The notes: generated by a model not told the origin, from the letters alone. A DNA stretch of 9,046 bases from JBEIDK01 sp040383485 (GCA_040383485.1 JBEIDK010000133.1:1-9046); one strand, 5' to 3'; shown: positions 1 to 7,583, counted from the first letter of the stretch. Numbers and translations: made by a program.

Positions 1-880
1 CAAGAAGGATAGCGAAACTCCTACTTCAGGAAATATTAAAATAAGTGTTGATGAATCGTACAAATCAATTATGGATTCTCAAGTATTTACTTTTCAAAGT
101 TTATACAAAAAAGCATTTGTTACAGCAACATATACATCAGAAGTGCAAGCTTATAAAGACTTACTTAACGATAGTTCAAGAGTAATTATTGTAAGTAGAA
201 AGCCTAATAAGAATGAGGAAGAATTCATAAAACAAAAAGGAACTAAATTTAGAGTAACAAAACTAGTTATTGATGGCATTGCCTTAATAGTGAATCCCGA
301 AAACTCCGATACATTAATCAATGAATCTCAACTATCTGAAATTTTAAATGGAAAAATTAGTACTTGGAACCAACTGAAAATTTCAAAGAATACGGATAAA
401 GTTCAAGTAGTTTTTGATAGCGAAGAAGGAGCAAACGTTCGTTATTTAAGAGACTCCCTTTTGCATGGAAGCAAATTTTCAAAAAACTGTTTTGCTTTAA
501 AAAATAACCAAGAGGTAATTGATTATGTAGCACAACATAAAAATACAATTGGGGTAATTTCTGTAAATTGGGTTAGTGACCGTGATGATCCAAATGTTGA
601 AACGTTTCTATCAAAAGTTAAATTGATGAGTGTAGGCAATGATGATGATTATGACCATCGTGATTTTGTAAAACCATTTCAAGCATATTTGGCAACTAAA
701 GAATATCCATTATGGCGCTCTGTTTATGCTGTACTTCGTGAACCTCGTAATGGATTAGGTACTGGCTTTGTTTCATTTATTGCAGGCGAAAAAGGACAGA
801 GAATGTTTTTAAAAGCAGGATTAGTGCCTATCAACATGCCTATTAGGTTTGTGGAAGTTACTACAAACAACGTCGAATAA
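1..880 (+). CDS. PstS-like periplasmic substrate-binding (lipo)protein, 5' end outside window
   Basis: The frame is open from the left edge (first full codon at 2) to the TAA at 878-880, giving 292 visible residues. The first ATG, at 71, is internal: the preceding residues (KKDSETPTSGNIKISVDES) look like the linker after a lipoprotein cysteine, followed by the first beta strand of a PBP-like fold. The signal peptide and Cys therefore lie upstream. Family hallmarks by eye, numbered from the codon at 2: DGIALIVN near 91, the LSEILNGKISTWNQL segment near 111-124, NQEVIDYVAQ near 169, GVISVNWVSDRDD near 184-196, and the C-terminal GTGFVSFIAGEKGQRMFLKAGLVP near 253-276. This matches the Bacteroidota PstS-family phosphate ABC transporter substrate-binding proteins. 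The SDGSGT-type phosphate loop is replaced by FDSEEGANVRY, so phosphate as ligand is doubtful. No Pst permease genes are visible. The next gene, thiL, begins 29 bp downstream on the same strand. Confidence 0.9.
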   Translation, partial: KKDSETPTSGNIKISVDESYKSIMDSQVFTFQSLYKKAFVTATYTSEVQAYKDLLNDSSRVIIVSRKPNKNEEEFIKQKGTKFRVTKLVIDGIALIVNPENSDTLINESQLSEILNGKISTWNQLKISKNTDKVQVVFDSEEGANVRYLRDSLLHGSKFSKNCFALKNNQEVIDYVAQHKNTIGVISVNWVSDRDDPNVETFLSKVKLMSVGNDDDYDHRDFVKPFQAYLATKEYPLWRSVYAVLREPRNGLGTGFVSFIAGEKGQRMFLKAGLVPINMPIRFVEVTTNNVE

Positions 881-909
881 TACTTTCTAAAATAATCATT
901 AATATTTTC

Positions 910-1959
910 ATGGATACTCAAAATGCATCGCTAACCAATATAGAAAGCCTCGGCGAATTTGGTTTGATTGACTTGCTTACAAAACATAATACTACCAAGC
1001 ATTCTAGCACCATTAAATCTGTTGGCGATGACTGCGCAATTGTAGACAATGGAAACAATGTTACTGCAATAACAACTGATATGTTAGTTGAAAATGTACA
1101 TTTCGATTTAATTTATACACCTCTAAAACATCTAGGTTACAAGGCTGTAACAGTTAATTTAAGTGATGTTGCAGCCATGAATGTTACACCTACCCATATT
1201 ACTGTTTCTATTGCCGTTTCTAGTAAATATACGCTTGAGGCTATTGAAGAATTATACAGTGGAATTTATTTAGCGTGTGAAAAATATAAAGTTGATTTAG
1301 TTGGTGGTGATACGACTACATCACTTAACGGTTTGGTAATAAGCATTACTGCATGGGGAAACGCAAATAAAGAAGAAGTTATATACAGAAGCGGTGCCCA
1401 AGAAAATGATTTAATATTTGTGAGTGGTGATTTAGGCGCTGCTTATTTAGGTCTGCAAATATTAGAGCGTGAAAAGCAAGTTTTTCTCGAGAATAGTAAA
1501 ATTCAACCTGACCTTGAAGGCAATGATTATATATTGCAAAGACAGTTAAAACCTGAGGCACGAACTGATGTAAAAGAGTTATTAAAGCTAATGGATGTAA
1601 AACCTACTTCAATGATAGATATTTCAGATGGCTTGTCGTCTGAGCTATTACACCTATGCAAACAAAGCGATGTAGGATGCAATATTTATGAAGAAAAAAT
1701 ACCTATTGATCCTACTGCAATTTCGGCAGCACGTGATTTTGTTTTAGATCCTACTGTTTGCGCCTTGAATGGTGGAGAGGATTATGAATTACTCTTTACA
1801 ATAAATATGAGTGATTATGAAAAAATAAAGGGCAATCCAAATTTTACTGCAATAGGTAATATCACCAACAAAAATTCTGGTAGTATTCTAATTAGCAACT
1901 CAGGTGCTCAAACTCCTTTAGTTGCGCAAGGTTGGAATTCCTTATTAAAAGAAGAATAA
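910..1959 (+). CDS. thiL: Thiamine-monophosphate kinase ThiL
   Basis: ThiL phosphorylates thiamine monophosphate with ATP to give the cofactor thiamine diphosphate, the last step of de novo thiamine synthesis in the cytoplasm. The 349-residue protein has the PurM/AIR-synthase-like layout and the ThiL signature motifs: GEFGLIDLL (15-23), the metal/ATP motif GDDCAIVD (39-46), TTDMLVENVHFD (55-66), GYKAVTVNLSDVAAMN (76-91), GGDTTTS (132-138), VSGDLGAAYLGL (171-182), DISDGLSSEL (237-246) and NGGEDYELLFT (287-297). Acidic residues for Mg binding are intact. Length is normal for Bacteroidota ThiL. The ATG at 910 places GEFGLID at the usual distance from the N-terminus, so the start is well supported although no Shine-Dalgarno site is visible. 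It lies 29 bp after the PstS-like gene and 82 bp before the UbiD-family gene. No other thiamine gene and no TPP riboswitch is seen here. Confidence 0.97.
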   Translation: MDTQNASLTNIESLGEFGLIDLLTKHNTTKHSSTIKSVGDDCAIVDNGNNVTAITTDMLVENVHFDLIYTPLKHLGYKAVTVNLSDVAAMNVTPTHITVSIAVSSKYTLEAIEELYSGIYLACEKYKVDLVGGDTTTSLNGLVISITAWGNANKEEVIYRSGAQENDLIFVSGDLGAAYLGLQILEREKQVFLENSKIQPDLEGNDYILQRQLKPEARTDVKELLKLMDVKPTSMIDISDGLSSELLHLCKQSDVGCNIYEEKIPIDPTAISAARDFVLDPTVCALNGGEDYELLFTINMSDYEKIKGNPNFTAIGNITNKNSGSILISNSGAQTPLVAQGWNSLLKEE

Positions 1960-2041
1960 TTGAACTGCTTAAAACTTTAGCTTATTAGCATTGTTCAACA
2001 ACATAAACAATAAAGTTTTTGCAAAATTATTTTAGAATTAA
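1960..2041. repeat. Intergenic region with 9-bp inverted repeat
   Basis: The 82-bp gap between thiL and the UbiD-family gene contains AAAACTTTA at 1971-1979 and its exact reverse complement TAAAGTTTT at 2011-2019. The loop holds a second, smaller complementary pair, TTGTT (1991-1995) and AACAA (2006-2010), that could stack under the outer stem with an 11-nt bulge on the left side. The right arm ends in a short T run. It could be a weak thiL terminator or a leader structure of the next gene. The stem is AT-only, so chance is a serious alternative. A TTG at 1991 lies 17 bp before a TA at 2011, but the following bases do not match the Bacteroidota -7 box TAnnTTTG, so I do not call a promoter. 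Confidence 0.3.
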
Positions 2042-3877
2042 ATGTACAAAAACACTCAGCAATGCGTTTCTGACCTTGAAAAAAATGGTCATCTCATAAG
2101 GATAAAGGAAGAAGTTGATCCTTATTTAGAAATGGCAGCTATACATTTGAGAGTTCATGAACTAGGTGGACCAGCGTTACTTTTTGAAAATGTAAAAGGT
2201 TCATCATTCAAAGCTGCCTCTAATCTTTTTGGTACAATTGAACGTAGTAAATTTATTTTCAGAGATACTCTTAAAAGTGTGCAACAACTTGTTGAGCTAA
2301 GAAACAATCCGCTTGAGGCTTTTAAAAATCCAATAAAGTTAGTTGGTACAGCAGGTGCTGCATTTAATGCACTACCCAAAAAGGCAATCTTTAGTAAGCC
2401 CGTCAATTATGGTACAACCAATATTTCTAAATTACCTTTAGTGCAATGTTGGCCAAATGATGGTGGTGCTTTTGTTACCTTACCAATCGTTTATACCGAA
2501 GATGCTGACAAACCAGGTGTTATGAATTCTAACATTGGAATGTATAGAATACAGTTGAATGGCAATGAATATTTAACTGATAAAGAGGTTGGTCTACACT
2601 ATCAATTGCATCGAGGGATTGGTGTACATCAAACAAAATGGAACAATCGCAATGAAGCAATGAAGGTGAGTGTATTTGTTGGTGGCCCCCCAGCGCTAAC
2701 CGTTGCAGCTGTAATGCCACTTCCAGAAGGATTAAGTGAGGTAATTTTTTCAGGTGTTTTAGGTAAAAAGCGATTTAGTTATTTTTATGACGAGAATAAT
2801 AATTGTGTTGCTGCCGATGCAGATTTTGTGATAACAGGTTTTGTAAATCCGCATGAAAACAAACCAGAAGGGCCATTTGGCGACCATCTAGGATACTATA
2901 GCTTAAAACATAATTTCCCATTGATGCATGTTTCAAAAGTATACCATCAAAAAAATGCGATTTGGCCTTTTACTGTTGTTGGCAGGCCACCACAAGAAGA
3001 TACATCATTTGGGAAATTGATTCATGAAATAACCGGACCAGTTCTGCCAAAAGAAATACCCGGATTGAAAGAAGTGTATGCTGTTGATGCTGCTGGCGTG
3101 CATCCTGCCTTGTTCGCTATTGGTAGCGAACGCTATACACCTTATGTAAAAGAAAGAAAACCTGCTGAGCTGCTTACAATAGCTAATCACGCTTTAGGCA
3201 AAGGACAGCTTAGTTTAGCTAAATATTTAATTATAGCTGCTCAAGAAGACAATGCAAGGTTGAACACTCACAATGAAATAGAATTTTTAACTCATGTGCT
3301 TGAACGCATTGACTTAACAAGAGATTTACATTTCTATACCAAAACTAGTATTGATACCTTGGATTATAGCGGTGATGGATTGAATGAAGGAAGCAAGGTT
3401 GTTATTGCCGCAGCAGGAAATATCATAAGAGAACTATGTACTGAATTACCTGCAGTTTTAAAAAATAATTATCAATCAAGTTTAGTGATAAAAGGTATTG
3501 CTGCTGTAACGCTAAATAAATATACAACTCATGAAAATGCCTTAAAAGAAACTGAGGAATTTTGTAATAAAATACTTACTGATGGTCTAGAAGCTTTAAT
3601 GCAATTACCACTCATAATATTATGTGACGATTCAGAATTTGTAGCCAAGAATATCAATAATTTTGTGTGGGTTACATTTACTAGAAGCAATCCAAGCAAA
3701 GATATTCATGGAGTTAAGTCTTTCATTGAATACAAACATTGGGGGTGCCGTGGGCCATTAATTATTGATGCGCGTATTAAACCACACCATGCACCTGTGT
3801 TAGAAAAAGACCCTCAAGTAGAAAAAAAAATAGACAGGCTATTTGCGAAAGGTGGAAGTTTGGCGGACATTAAATAA
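2042..3877 (+). CDS. UbiD-family (prenylated-FMN-dependent) decarboxylase
   Basis: UbiD-family enzymes catalyse reversible decarboxylation of aromatic or unsaturated acids using prenyl-FMN made by a UbiX partner. This 611-residue protein carries the expected catalytic and metal-site residues by eye. These are SNIGMYR (163-169), with Asn164 and Arg169 at the spacing of Fdc1 Asn168/Arg173; HRG at 190-192; the LPEGLSE glutamate (233); and EGPFGDH (276-282), with Glu276 and Asp281 in the positions of Fdc1 Glu277/Glu282. The C-terminal WVTFTRSNPSKDIHG (543-557) and DARIKP (576-581) are also typical. It is about 110 residues longer than E. coli UbiD (497); the extra length seems to lie roughly between residues 360 and 540. 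Bacteroidota usually make menaquinone rather than ubiquinone, so the UbiD symbol would mislead. A late decarboxylase of the futalosine menaquinone route (MqnL-like) is possible, but no mqn or ubiX gene is in view and the substrate is unknown. The start at ATG 2042 gives the usual UbiD N-terminus (DLEKNGHLIRIKEEVDP). Confidence 0.93.
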   Translation: MYKNTQQCVSDLEKNGHLIRIKEEVDPYLEMAAIHLRVHELGGPALLFENVKGSSFKAASNLFGTIERSKFIFRDTLKSVQQLVELRNNPLEAFKNPIKLVGTAGAAFNALPKKAIFSKPVNYGTTNISKLPLVQCWPNDGGAFVTLPIVYTEDADKPGVMNSNIGMYRIQLNGNEYLTDKEVGLHYQLHRGIGVHQTKWNNRNEAMKVSVFVGGPPALTVAAVMPLPEGLSEVIFSGVLGKKRFSYFYDENNNCVAADADFVITGFVNPHENKPEGPFGDHLGYYSLKHNFPLMHVSKVYHQKNAIWPFTVVGRPPQEDTSFGKLIHEITGPVLPKEIPGLKEVYAVDAAGVHPALFAIGSERYTPYVKERKPAELLTIANHALGKGQLSLAKYLIIAAQEDNARLNTHNEIEFLTHVLERIDLTRDLHFYTKTSIDTLDYSGDGLNEGSKVVIAAAGNIIRELCTELPAVLKNNYQSSLVIKGIAAVTLNKYTTHENALKETEEFCNKILTDGLEALMQLPLIILCDDSEFVAKNINNFVWVTFTRSNPSKDIHGVKSFIEYKHWGCRGPLIIDARIKPHHAPVLEKDPQVEKKIDRLFAKGGSLADIK

Positions 3878-3888
3878 GGTTTATTAAA

Positions 3889-5127
3889 CTATAACTTCTC
3901 CAACCTTTCAATTCTTTGAATAGTTGTTGGATGCGAAAAGCTAATTGCCACTTCGAGTGGATGAGGAAAAGGATTACTAAATGAATCTACAGTTAGTTTT
4001 TTTAAGGCGTTTGCAAGTTCTTTTCCCGAATATGTTTTTGCAGCATACTCATCAGCTTCATATTCATTTTTTCTGGATTGATAATTGGTAAAAATACCTA
4101 CTAATGTTGAAATAGGGGAGTAAACCATCCAGAATGCTATTATACCTGTGTGAAATGCAGGATAGCTCATTCCAATAGCTCTATATAAAATTTCATTATC
4201 AATAAATTGTTGCAATAACCAAAGCATAATTCCTGTCTGGAATATCGCTTGTATCATTCCTTGTAGTGTGTGTTTCATTTTGTAATGTCCAACCTCATGA
4301 GCTAGCACAGCCACAATTTCCTCTTCTGTATGTTTTTCTATTAATGTATCAAATAATACAATTGTTTTCTTTTTGCCTATGCCACTAAAAAATGCATTTC
4401 CTTTATTGCTGCGTTTACTGCCATCCATAACTTTCAAATCGTTCAGTTCAAAGTTTACTTTTAGACAATATGCTTCTAATTTTGTTCTTAGAGAGCCTTC
4501 TGGCAGTGCATCTAATTTATTAAATAATGGCAAAATTAAAGAAGTGTAAAATAGATTTGCGCCAAGCATAAAAATGGTAAAAAGTATCCATGCTGCAAAC
4601 CAAAAATATTTACCTAAGAAATTATAAAAACTAATTAATGCTAGTAGTAATGCTCCTCCTATTACAATGGCCAAAAAATAACCTTTAATTTTATCGAGAA
4701 TAAATGTTTTTACTGTTGTTTTATTAAAGCCAAACTCTTGTTCAATTACAAAAGTATTGTAAATTGAAAAAGGTAGTGAAATAATATCGGCTGCAATACC
4801 CAAAATGGCTAAGTAAACAATTGGAACCAATATCTTATTTTGGGTAATACTCAATTGCACAAATTCATCAAACCAAGCAAATCCTTTCACTGAAAAAAAA
4901 GTAATTGATATAATAAAGGAAAATAAACCGCTTATAAATGTAAAGTTGTTCTTCGTTCTATTATACTTTTGCATGGTAAGAAAAGTAGTTTCATTAAAAA
5001 AGGTTGAGATAGCTGAAATGAAAGGCCTTTTGAGTGTTTTATTGTCTAGCCATAAAAGGTATTGGTCAAACAAATATTCAACTATCAAGTATATTAGAAT
5101 AGCATAGAAAAGAAATTCTGGAGTCAT
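3889..5127 (-). CDS. M48 family membrane metalloprotease, Ste24 (CAAX protease)-type
   Basis: This 412-residue integral membrane zinc protease has the N-terminal CAAX-protease helical domain and the C-terminal M48 domain. The zinc site is HEVGH at 277-281, with the third ligand expected to be Glu355 in NEYEADEYA (354-362). NAFFSGIGKKKTIVLFDTL (244-262) and the C-terminal SFSHPTTIQRIERLE (396-410) are typical of Ste24/HtpX relatives. Hydrophobic segments lie at about 5-20, 62-80, 98-118, 150-168, 174-200, 292-306 and 325-346, seven in all as in eukaryotic Ste24. All catalytic residues are present, so it should be active. Bacteria lack protein prenylation, so its natural role is probably membrane-protein quality control or peptide cleavage; this is inference. 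It is the last gene of the minus-strand block, 64 bp after the FkbM gene. Its TAG stop is 11 bp from the stop of the converging UbiD-family gene. Confidence 0.95.
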   Translation of the reverse strand: MTPEFLFYAILIYLIVEYLFDQYLLWLDNKTLKRPFISAISTFFNETTFLTMQKYNRTKNNFTFISGLFSFIISITFFSVKGFAWFDEFVQLSITQNKILVPIVYLAILGIAADIISLPFSIYNTFVIEQEFGFNKTTVKTFILDKIKGYFLAIVIGGALLLALISFYNFLGKYFWFAAWILFTIFMLGANLFYTSLILPLFNKLDALPEGSLRTKLEAYCLKVNFELNDLKVMDGSKRSNKGNAFFSGIGKKKTIVLFDTLIEKHTEEEIVAVLAHEVGHYKMKHTLQGMIQAIFQTGIMLWLLQQFIDNEILYRAIGMSYPAFHTGIIAFWMVYSPISTLVGIFTNYQSRKNEYEADEYAAKTYSGKELANALKKLTVDSFSNPFPHPLEVAISFSHPTTIQRIERLEKL

Positions 5128-5191
5128 ATAAATATTTTATTTTTAATTATGCCTTTCAAAAAAATATAAAAAGTAAATTAAATAAAAGGTG

Positions 5192-5911
5192 TTAAACGAA
5201 GAAAAAATTTTGTGTGTTTTGGTTTGTAAAAGGCACTAACTTATTATGGATTAATACTTCTATTCTATACCCTAATTCTAACATTAACTCAAAACAATTT
5301 TTCCGATTGTCATTATCCCAAAGTTCTATATATAATATAGGTTTATGCTTTTTAAGTATTTCAATTGAACCAAGCAATACCTCGTATTCAAAATTCTCAA
5401 CATCCATTTTTATACCACAAATTTTCAGGTTACTATCTTTAAAAATATCATCAAGTTTCTGAACTGGCACATCGTATTTTATTCCATCATATTCATAATC
5501 TATATTTTGGTTAAATACATGACTAAGCCCTTGTTGCTTGGCATTTTTTATTACTGGCATTATCATGGTTAGATTGCCATTTTCCTTACCTAATGCAATA
5601 TTTCTTAATGAAACGTTTTTGAATTTTCCGTCCTTAACAATATCAGTTAATACCTCAAAATTTTCTTTTATGGGTTCAAATGAAACTACTTGAGCATTTG
5701 GTTTTTCTTTAGCTAACCAAGCAGTCATTATTCCAATATTGGCGCCTACATCTAATATAATTCCATTATCAGGCAGTAATTTTAAAAAGTGAAGAAAATG
5801 ATTCTCCTTTTTATCCCACTTTAGTGAAGCAATTTTGAACTTTGAAAATAAAAATAAGTAGGTTTTAAAACCAAAAAGGTTTTGTAAAAAAAATTTTATC
5901 CTATCCTTCAA
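5192..5911 (-). CDS. FkbM-family SAM-dependent methyltransferase (TTG start)
   Basis: The 239-residue protein has a Rossmann-type SAM methyltransferase core. Motif I is ILDVGANIG (52-60), the acidic end of strand 2 is SFEP (77-80), and the FkbM signature GIKMDVENFEYEVLLGS (166-182) is clear, followed by ILYIELWD (192-199). FkbM enzymes O-methylate sugars, polyketides or glycans, so an envelope polysaccharide or lipid substrate is plausible but not shown. No in-frame ATG exists before Met62, which lies past motif I. The only reasonable start is TTG at 5911-5909, because an in-frame TAA lies at 5926-5924. From there the protein has the normal family length and an N-terminal segment (about 7-35) usual in this family. 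The gene sits 32 bp after the small lipoprotein gene and 64 bp before the M48 protease gene. No glycosyltransferases are nearby, so the target cannot be read from context. Confidence 0.92.
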   Translation of the reverse strand: MKDRIKFFLQNLFGFKTYLFLFSKFKIASLKWDKKENHFLHFLKLLPDNGIILDVGANIGIMTAWLAKEKPNAQVVSFEPIKENFEVLTDIVKDGKFKNVSLRNIALGKENGNLTMIMPVIKNAKQQGLSHVFNQNIDYEYDGIKYDVPVQKLDDIFKDSNLKICGIKMDVENFEYEVLLGSIEILKKHKPILYIELWDNDNRKNCFELMLELGYRIEVLIHNKLVPFTNQNTQNFFFV

Positions 5912-5943
5912 ATCGATAAATATTTAAGTTGAGAATAGAAAAA

Positions 5944-6372
5944 CTATTGTACAATCCCAGTTAAATTAAGTGTATAGGTTTCATTATCTTTAGCATCACT
6001 TTTAATAACTACGGATGCATTATAAGTGCCTGATGTTGCAGTTTTTAATGAAACTCCAAAAGTTTGTGATTTATCTACTTCTAAAACGCCTGTTGAAAAA
6101 CTTTTTTTGTCTAGGGTAAAAGCTGAGGCGTTTGCTCCAGATAATTCTAATGAAGTAATATTAATTTCTTTTGTTCCTGAACTTTCAATTACAAAATCAA
6201 CTTTGTTATCTTCTTCAATCGAATTTTTTGTAACGGAGCCTAAGTCAACTTCTCCACCATTTTGGAATGCTTGTGAAGCACTAGTTACAAATAAATCAGC
6301 ATATTTTTTCTTACATGAACTAATAGTAAAAGCAAATAATGCTAATGATAAATACAATAATCTTAATTTCAT
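5944..6372 (-). CDS. Small choice-of-anchor-D (ASH/Ig-like) domain lipoprotein
   Basis: The 142-residue protein starts with a lipoprotein signal peptide: MKLR, a hydrophobic core, then lipobox ISSC with Cys20 as the lipidated residue. The mature part is one beta-rich domain (about 30-142). Its pattern of GGEVDLGSVTKNS, VDFVIESSGTKEINITSLELSG, AFTL and SGTYNASVVIKSDAKDNETYTLNLTG is typical of the choice-of-anchor-D/ASH-like fold. Such domains act as binding or spacer modules in cell-envelope proteins; no enzymatic residues are seen. Residues after the cysteine are KKKYA, lacking the acidic signal that Bacteroidota use to export lipoproteins to the surface, so the periplasmic leaflet is more likely (inference). 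The ATG at 6372 is only 11 bp after the dehydrogenase stop, which suggests co-transcription. The specific role is unknown. Confidence 0.85.
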   Translation of the reverse strand: MKLRLLYLSLALFAFTISSCKKKYADLFVTSASQAFQNGGEVDLGSVTKNSIEEDNKVDFVIESSGTKEINITSLELSGANASAFTLDKKSFSTGVLEVDKSQTFGVSLKTATSGTYNASVVIKSDAKDNETYTLNLTGIVQ

Positions 6373-6383
6373 TTTATTAAATT

Positions 6384-7583
6384 TTAAAAAGTGTTCAATA
6401 ATAAATCAATTTCTTTATAAGTCAAATTATAAGTATCAGCAATTAGCTTATTTGTGAGGTGACCATTGTAAGTATACACCCCGTGCCTAACGCCACTTTG
6501 CCTTCGCAACATATTTTCAATTCCACCTTCTTCGCCAATATTTAACAATATTGGGGCAAAAATGTTACTTAAAGCATATGAAGCAGTTCTAGAAACGCGT
6601 GAAGGAATGTTAGGAACGCAATAATGGATAACTCCATATTTTCTAAATACTGGCTTTGTGTGGTTGGTAACTTGAGAAGTCTCGAAGCAACCTCCTTGGT
6701 CAATACTAATATCAATAATTACCGAACCGTGTTTCATATCACTGACCATTTCGTCGGTAACAACACATGGGGTTCTACCGCCACTATTTGCTCTAATAGC
6801 ACCAATAACTACATCTGCTGTTTTTAAGTGTTTCATTAGCACCTTTGGTTGTAAAACTGAGGTAAAAACCCTAACTCCCAAATCGCTTTGCAGTCTTCTT
6901 AATTTATATAAAGAATTATCAAATACTTTAACCATAGCACCTAAACCTAAAGCTGCTCTTGTAGCAAATTCACCAACTGTTCCTGCACCAATAATAATTA
7001 CCTCTGTTGGTGAGCAGCCTGTTATTCCTCCGAACATTGCCCCTTGTCCATTATTAATATTGCTTAAGTATTCTGCTGCAATTAGTATAGATGTGTTACC
7101 CGCTATTTCACCCATGCTCCTGATAACAGGATAAATTCCATCCTCATCTTTAATATTATCAAATGCAATTGCAGTTACCTTTTTCTCTAACATTTTTTGC
7201 ATGTAATTGTCTGTCTGAACAGCCATTTGAAGAGCAGAAATGATAGTTTGCTTTCGCTGCATCATATCAATTTCTTGCGAAGTAGGCGGAGCAACTTTCA
7301 AAATTATATCTGCTTTGTAAAGTTCTTCGGGGCTATATATAATTTGAACACCTGCTTCGCTATAATCTTTATCATCGAAATTGGCTCCTCTTCCAGCATT
7401 TGTTTCCATAACAACATTATGGCCATTATTAACCAACAATGCCGCGGCTTCAGGCACCAATGCTATTCTGTTTTCTTGAAATGAAATTTCTCTAGGAATG
7501 CCAATGTATAATTCACCTTTTTTGCGCGAAACCTCAAGCATTTCTTCTTGAGGCAATAATGCTTGTATAGTAGCGTTTTGCAT
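6384..7583 (-). CDS. ald: Alanine dehydrogenase / PNT-family NAD(P)-binding oxidoreductase
   Basis: Alanine dehydrogenase interconverts L-alanine with pyruvate and ammonia using NAD. The 399-residue protein has the AlaDh_PNT N-terminal domain (GIPREISFQENRIALVPE, 28-45), the dinucleotide motif GAGTVG (199-204) with Asp222 at the end of strand 2 (fitting NAD), the VIIDISIDQGGCFE segment (288-301) and YCVPNIPSRVSRTASYALSN (321-340). It is about 30 residues longer than classical Ald (about 370), with an N-terminal extension of about 24 residues. By eye against Mycobacterium tuberculosis Ald, Arg15 is kept (Arg39) and the DQGG Asp is kept (Asp295). Lys75 aligns with Ala97 (KVAPP) and His96 with Gln119 (SALQM). 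Those two sites look more like transhydrogenase PntA, yet there is no PntA C-terminal membrane region. The family assignment is secure; alanine as substrate is the usual annotation but not proven by these residues. The gene is 59 bp after the TPR gene and 11 bp before the small lipoprotein gene. Confidence 0.92.
   Translation of the reverse strand: MQNATIQALLPQEEMLEVSRKKGELYIGIPREISFQENRIALVPEAAALLVNNGHNVVMETNAGRGANFDDKDYSEAGVQIIYSPEELYKADIILKVAPPTSQEIDMMQRKQTIISALQMAVQTDNYMQKMLEKKVTAIAFDNIKDEDGIYPVIRSMGEIAGNTSILIAAEYLSNINNGQGAMFGGITGCSPTEVIIIGAGTVGEFATRAALGLGAMVKVFDNSLYKLRRLQSDLGVRVFTSVLQPKVLMKHLKTADVVIGAIRANSGGRTPCVVTDEMVSDMKHGSVIIDISIDQGGCFETSQVTNHTKPVFRKYGVIHYCVPNIPSRVSRTASYALSNIFAPILLNIGEEGGIENMLRRQSGVRHGVYTYNGHLTNKLIADTYNLTYKEIDLLLNTF

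Noticed and set aside
71..73. ATG as the true start of the PstS-like protein
   Set aside because: The frame is open to the left edge and the upstream residues form the expected post-signal linker and first strand, so this Met is internal.
5214..5462. 82-codon plus-strand open frame
   Set aside because: It lies wholly antisense to the FkbM methyltransferase, whose motifs are intact; the translation is low-complexity Ser/Ile-rich.
6026..6457. 143-codon plus-strand open frame over the small lipoprotein gene
   Set aside because: It is antisense to a protein with a clear lipoprotein signal and a recognisable beta domain, its own translation has no family features, and it runs into the dehydrogenase 3' end. 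It is a shadow frame despite being as long as the real gene.
7197..7484. 95-codon plus-strand open frame
   Set aside because: It is antisense to the N-terminal domain of the dehydrogenase and has no recognisable features.
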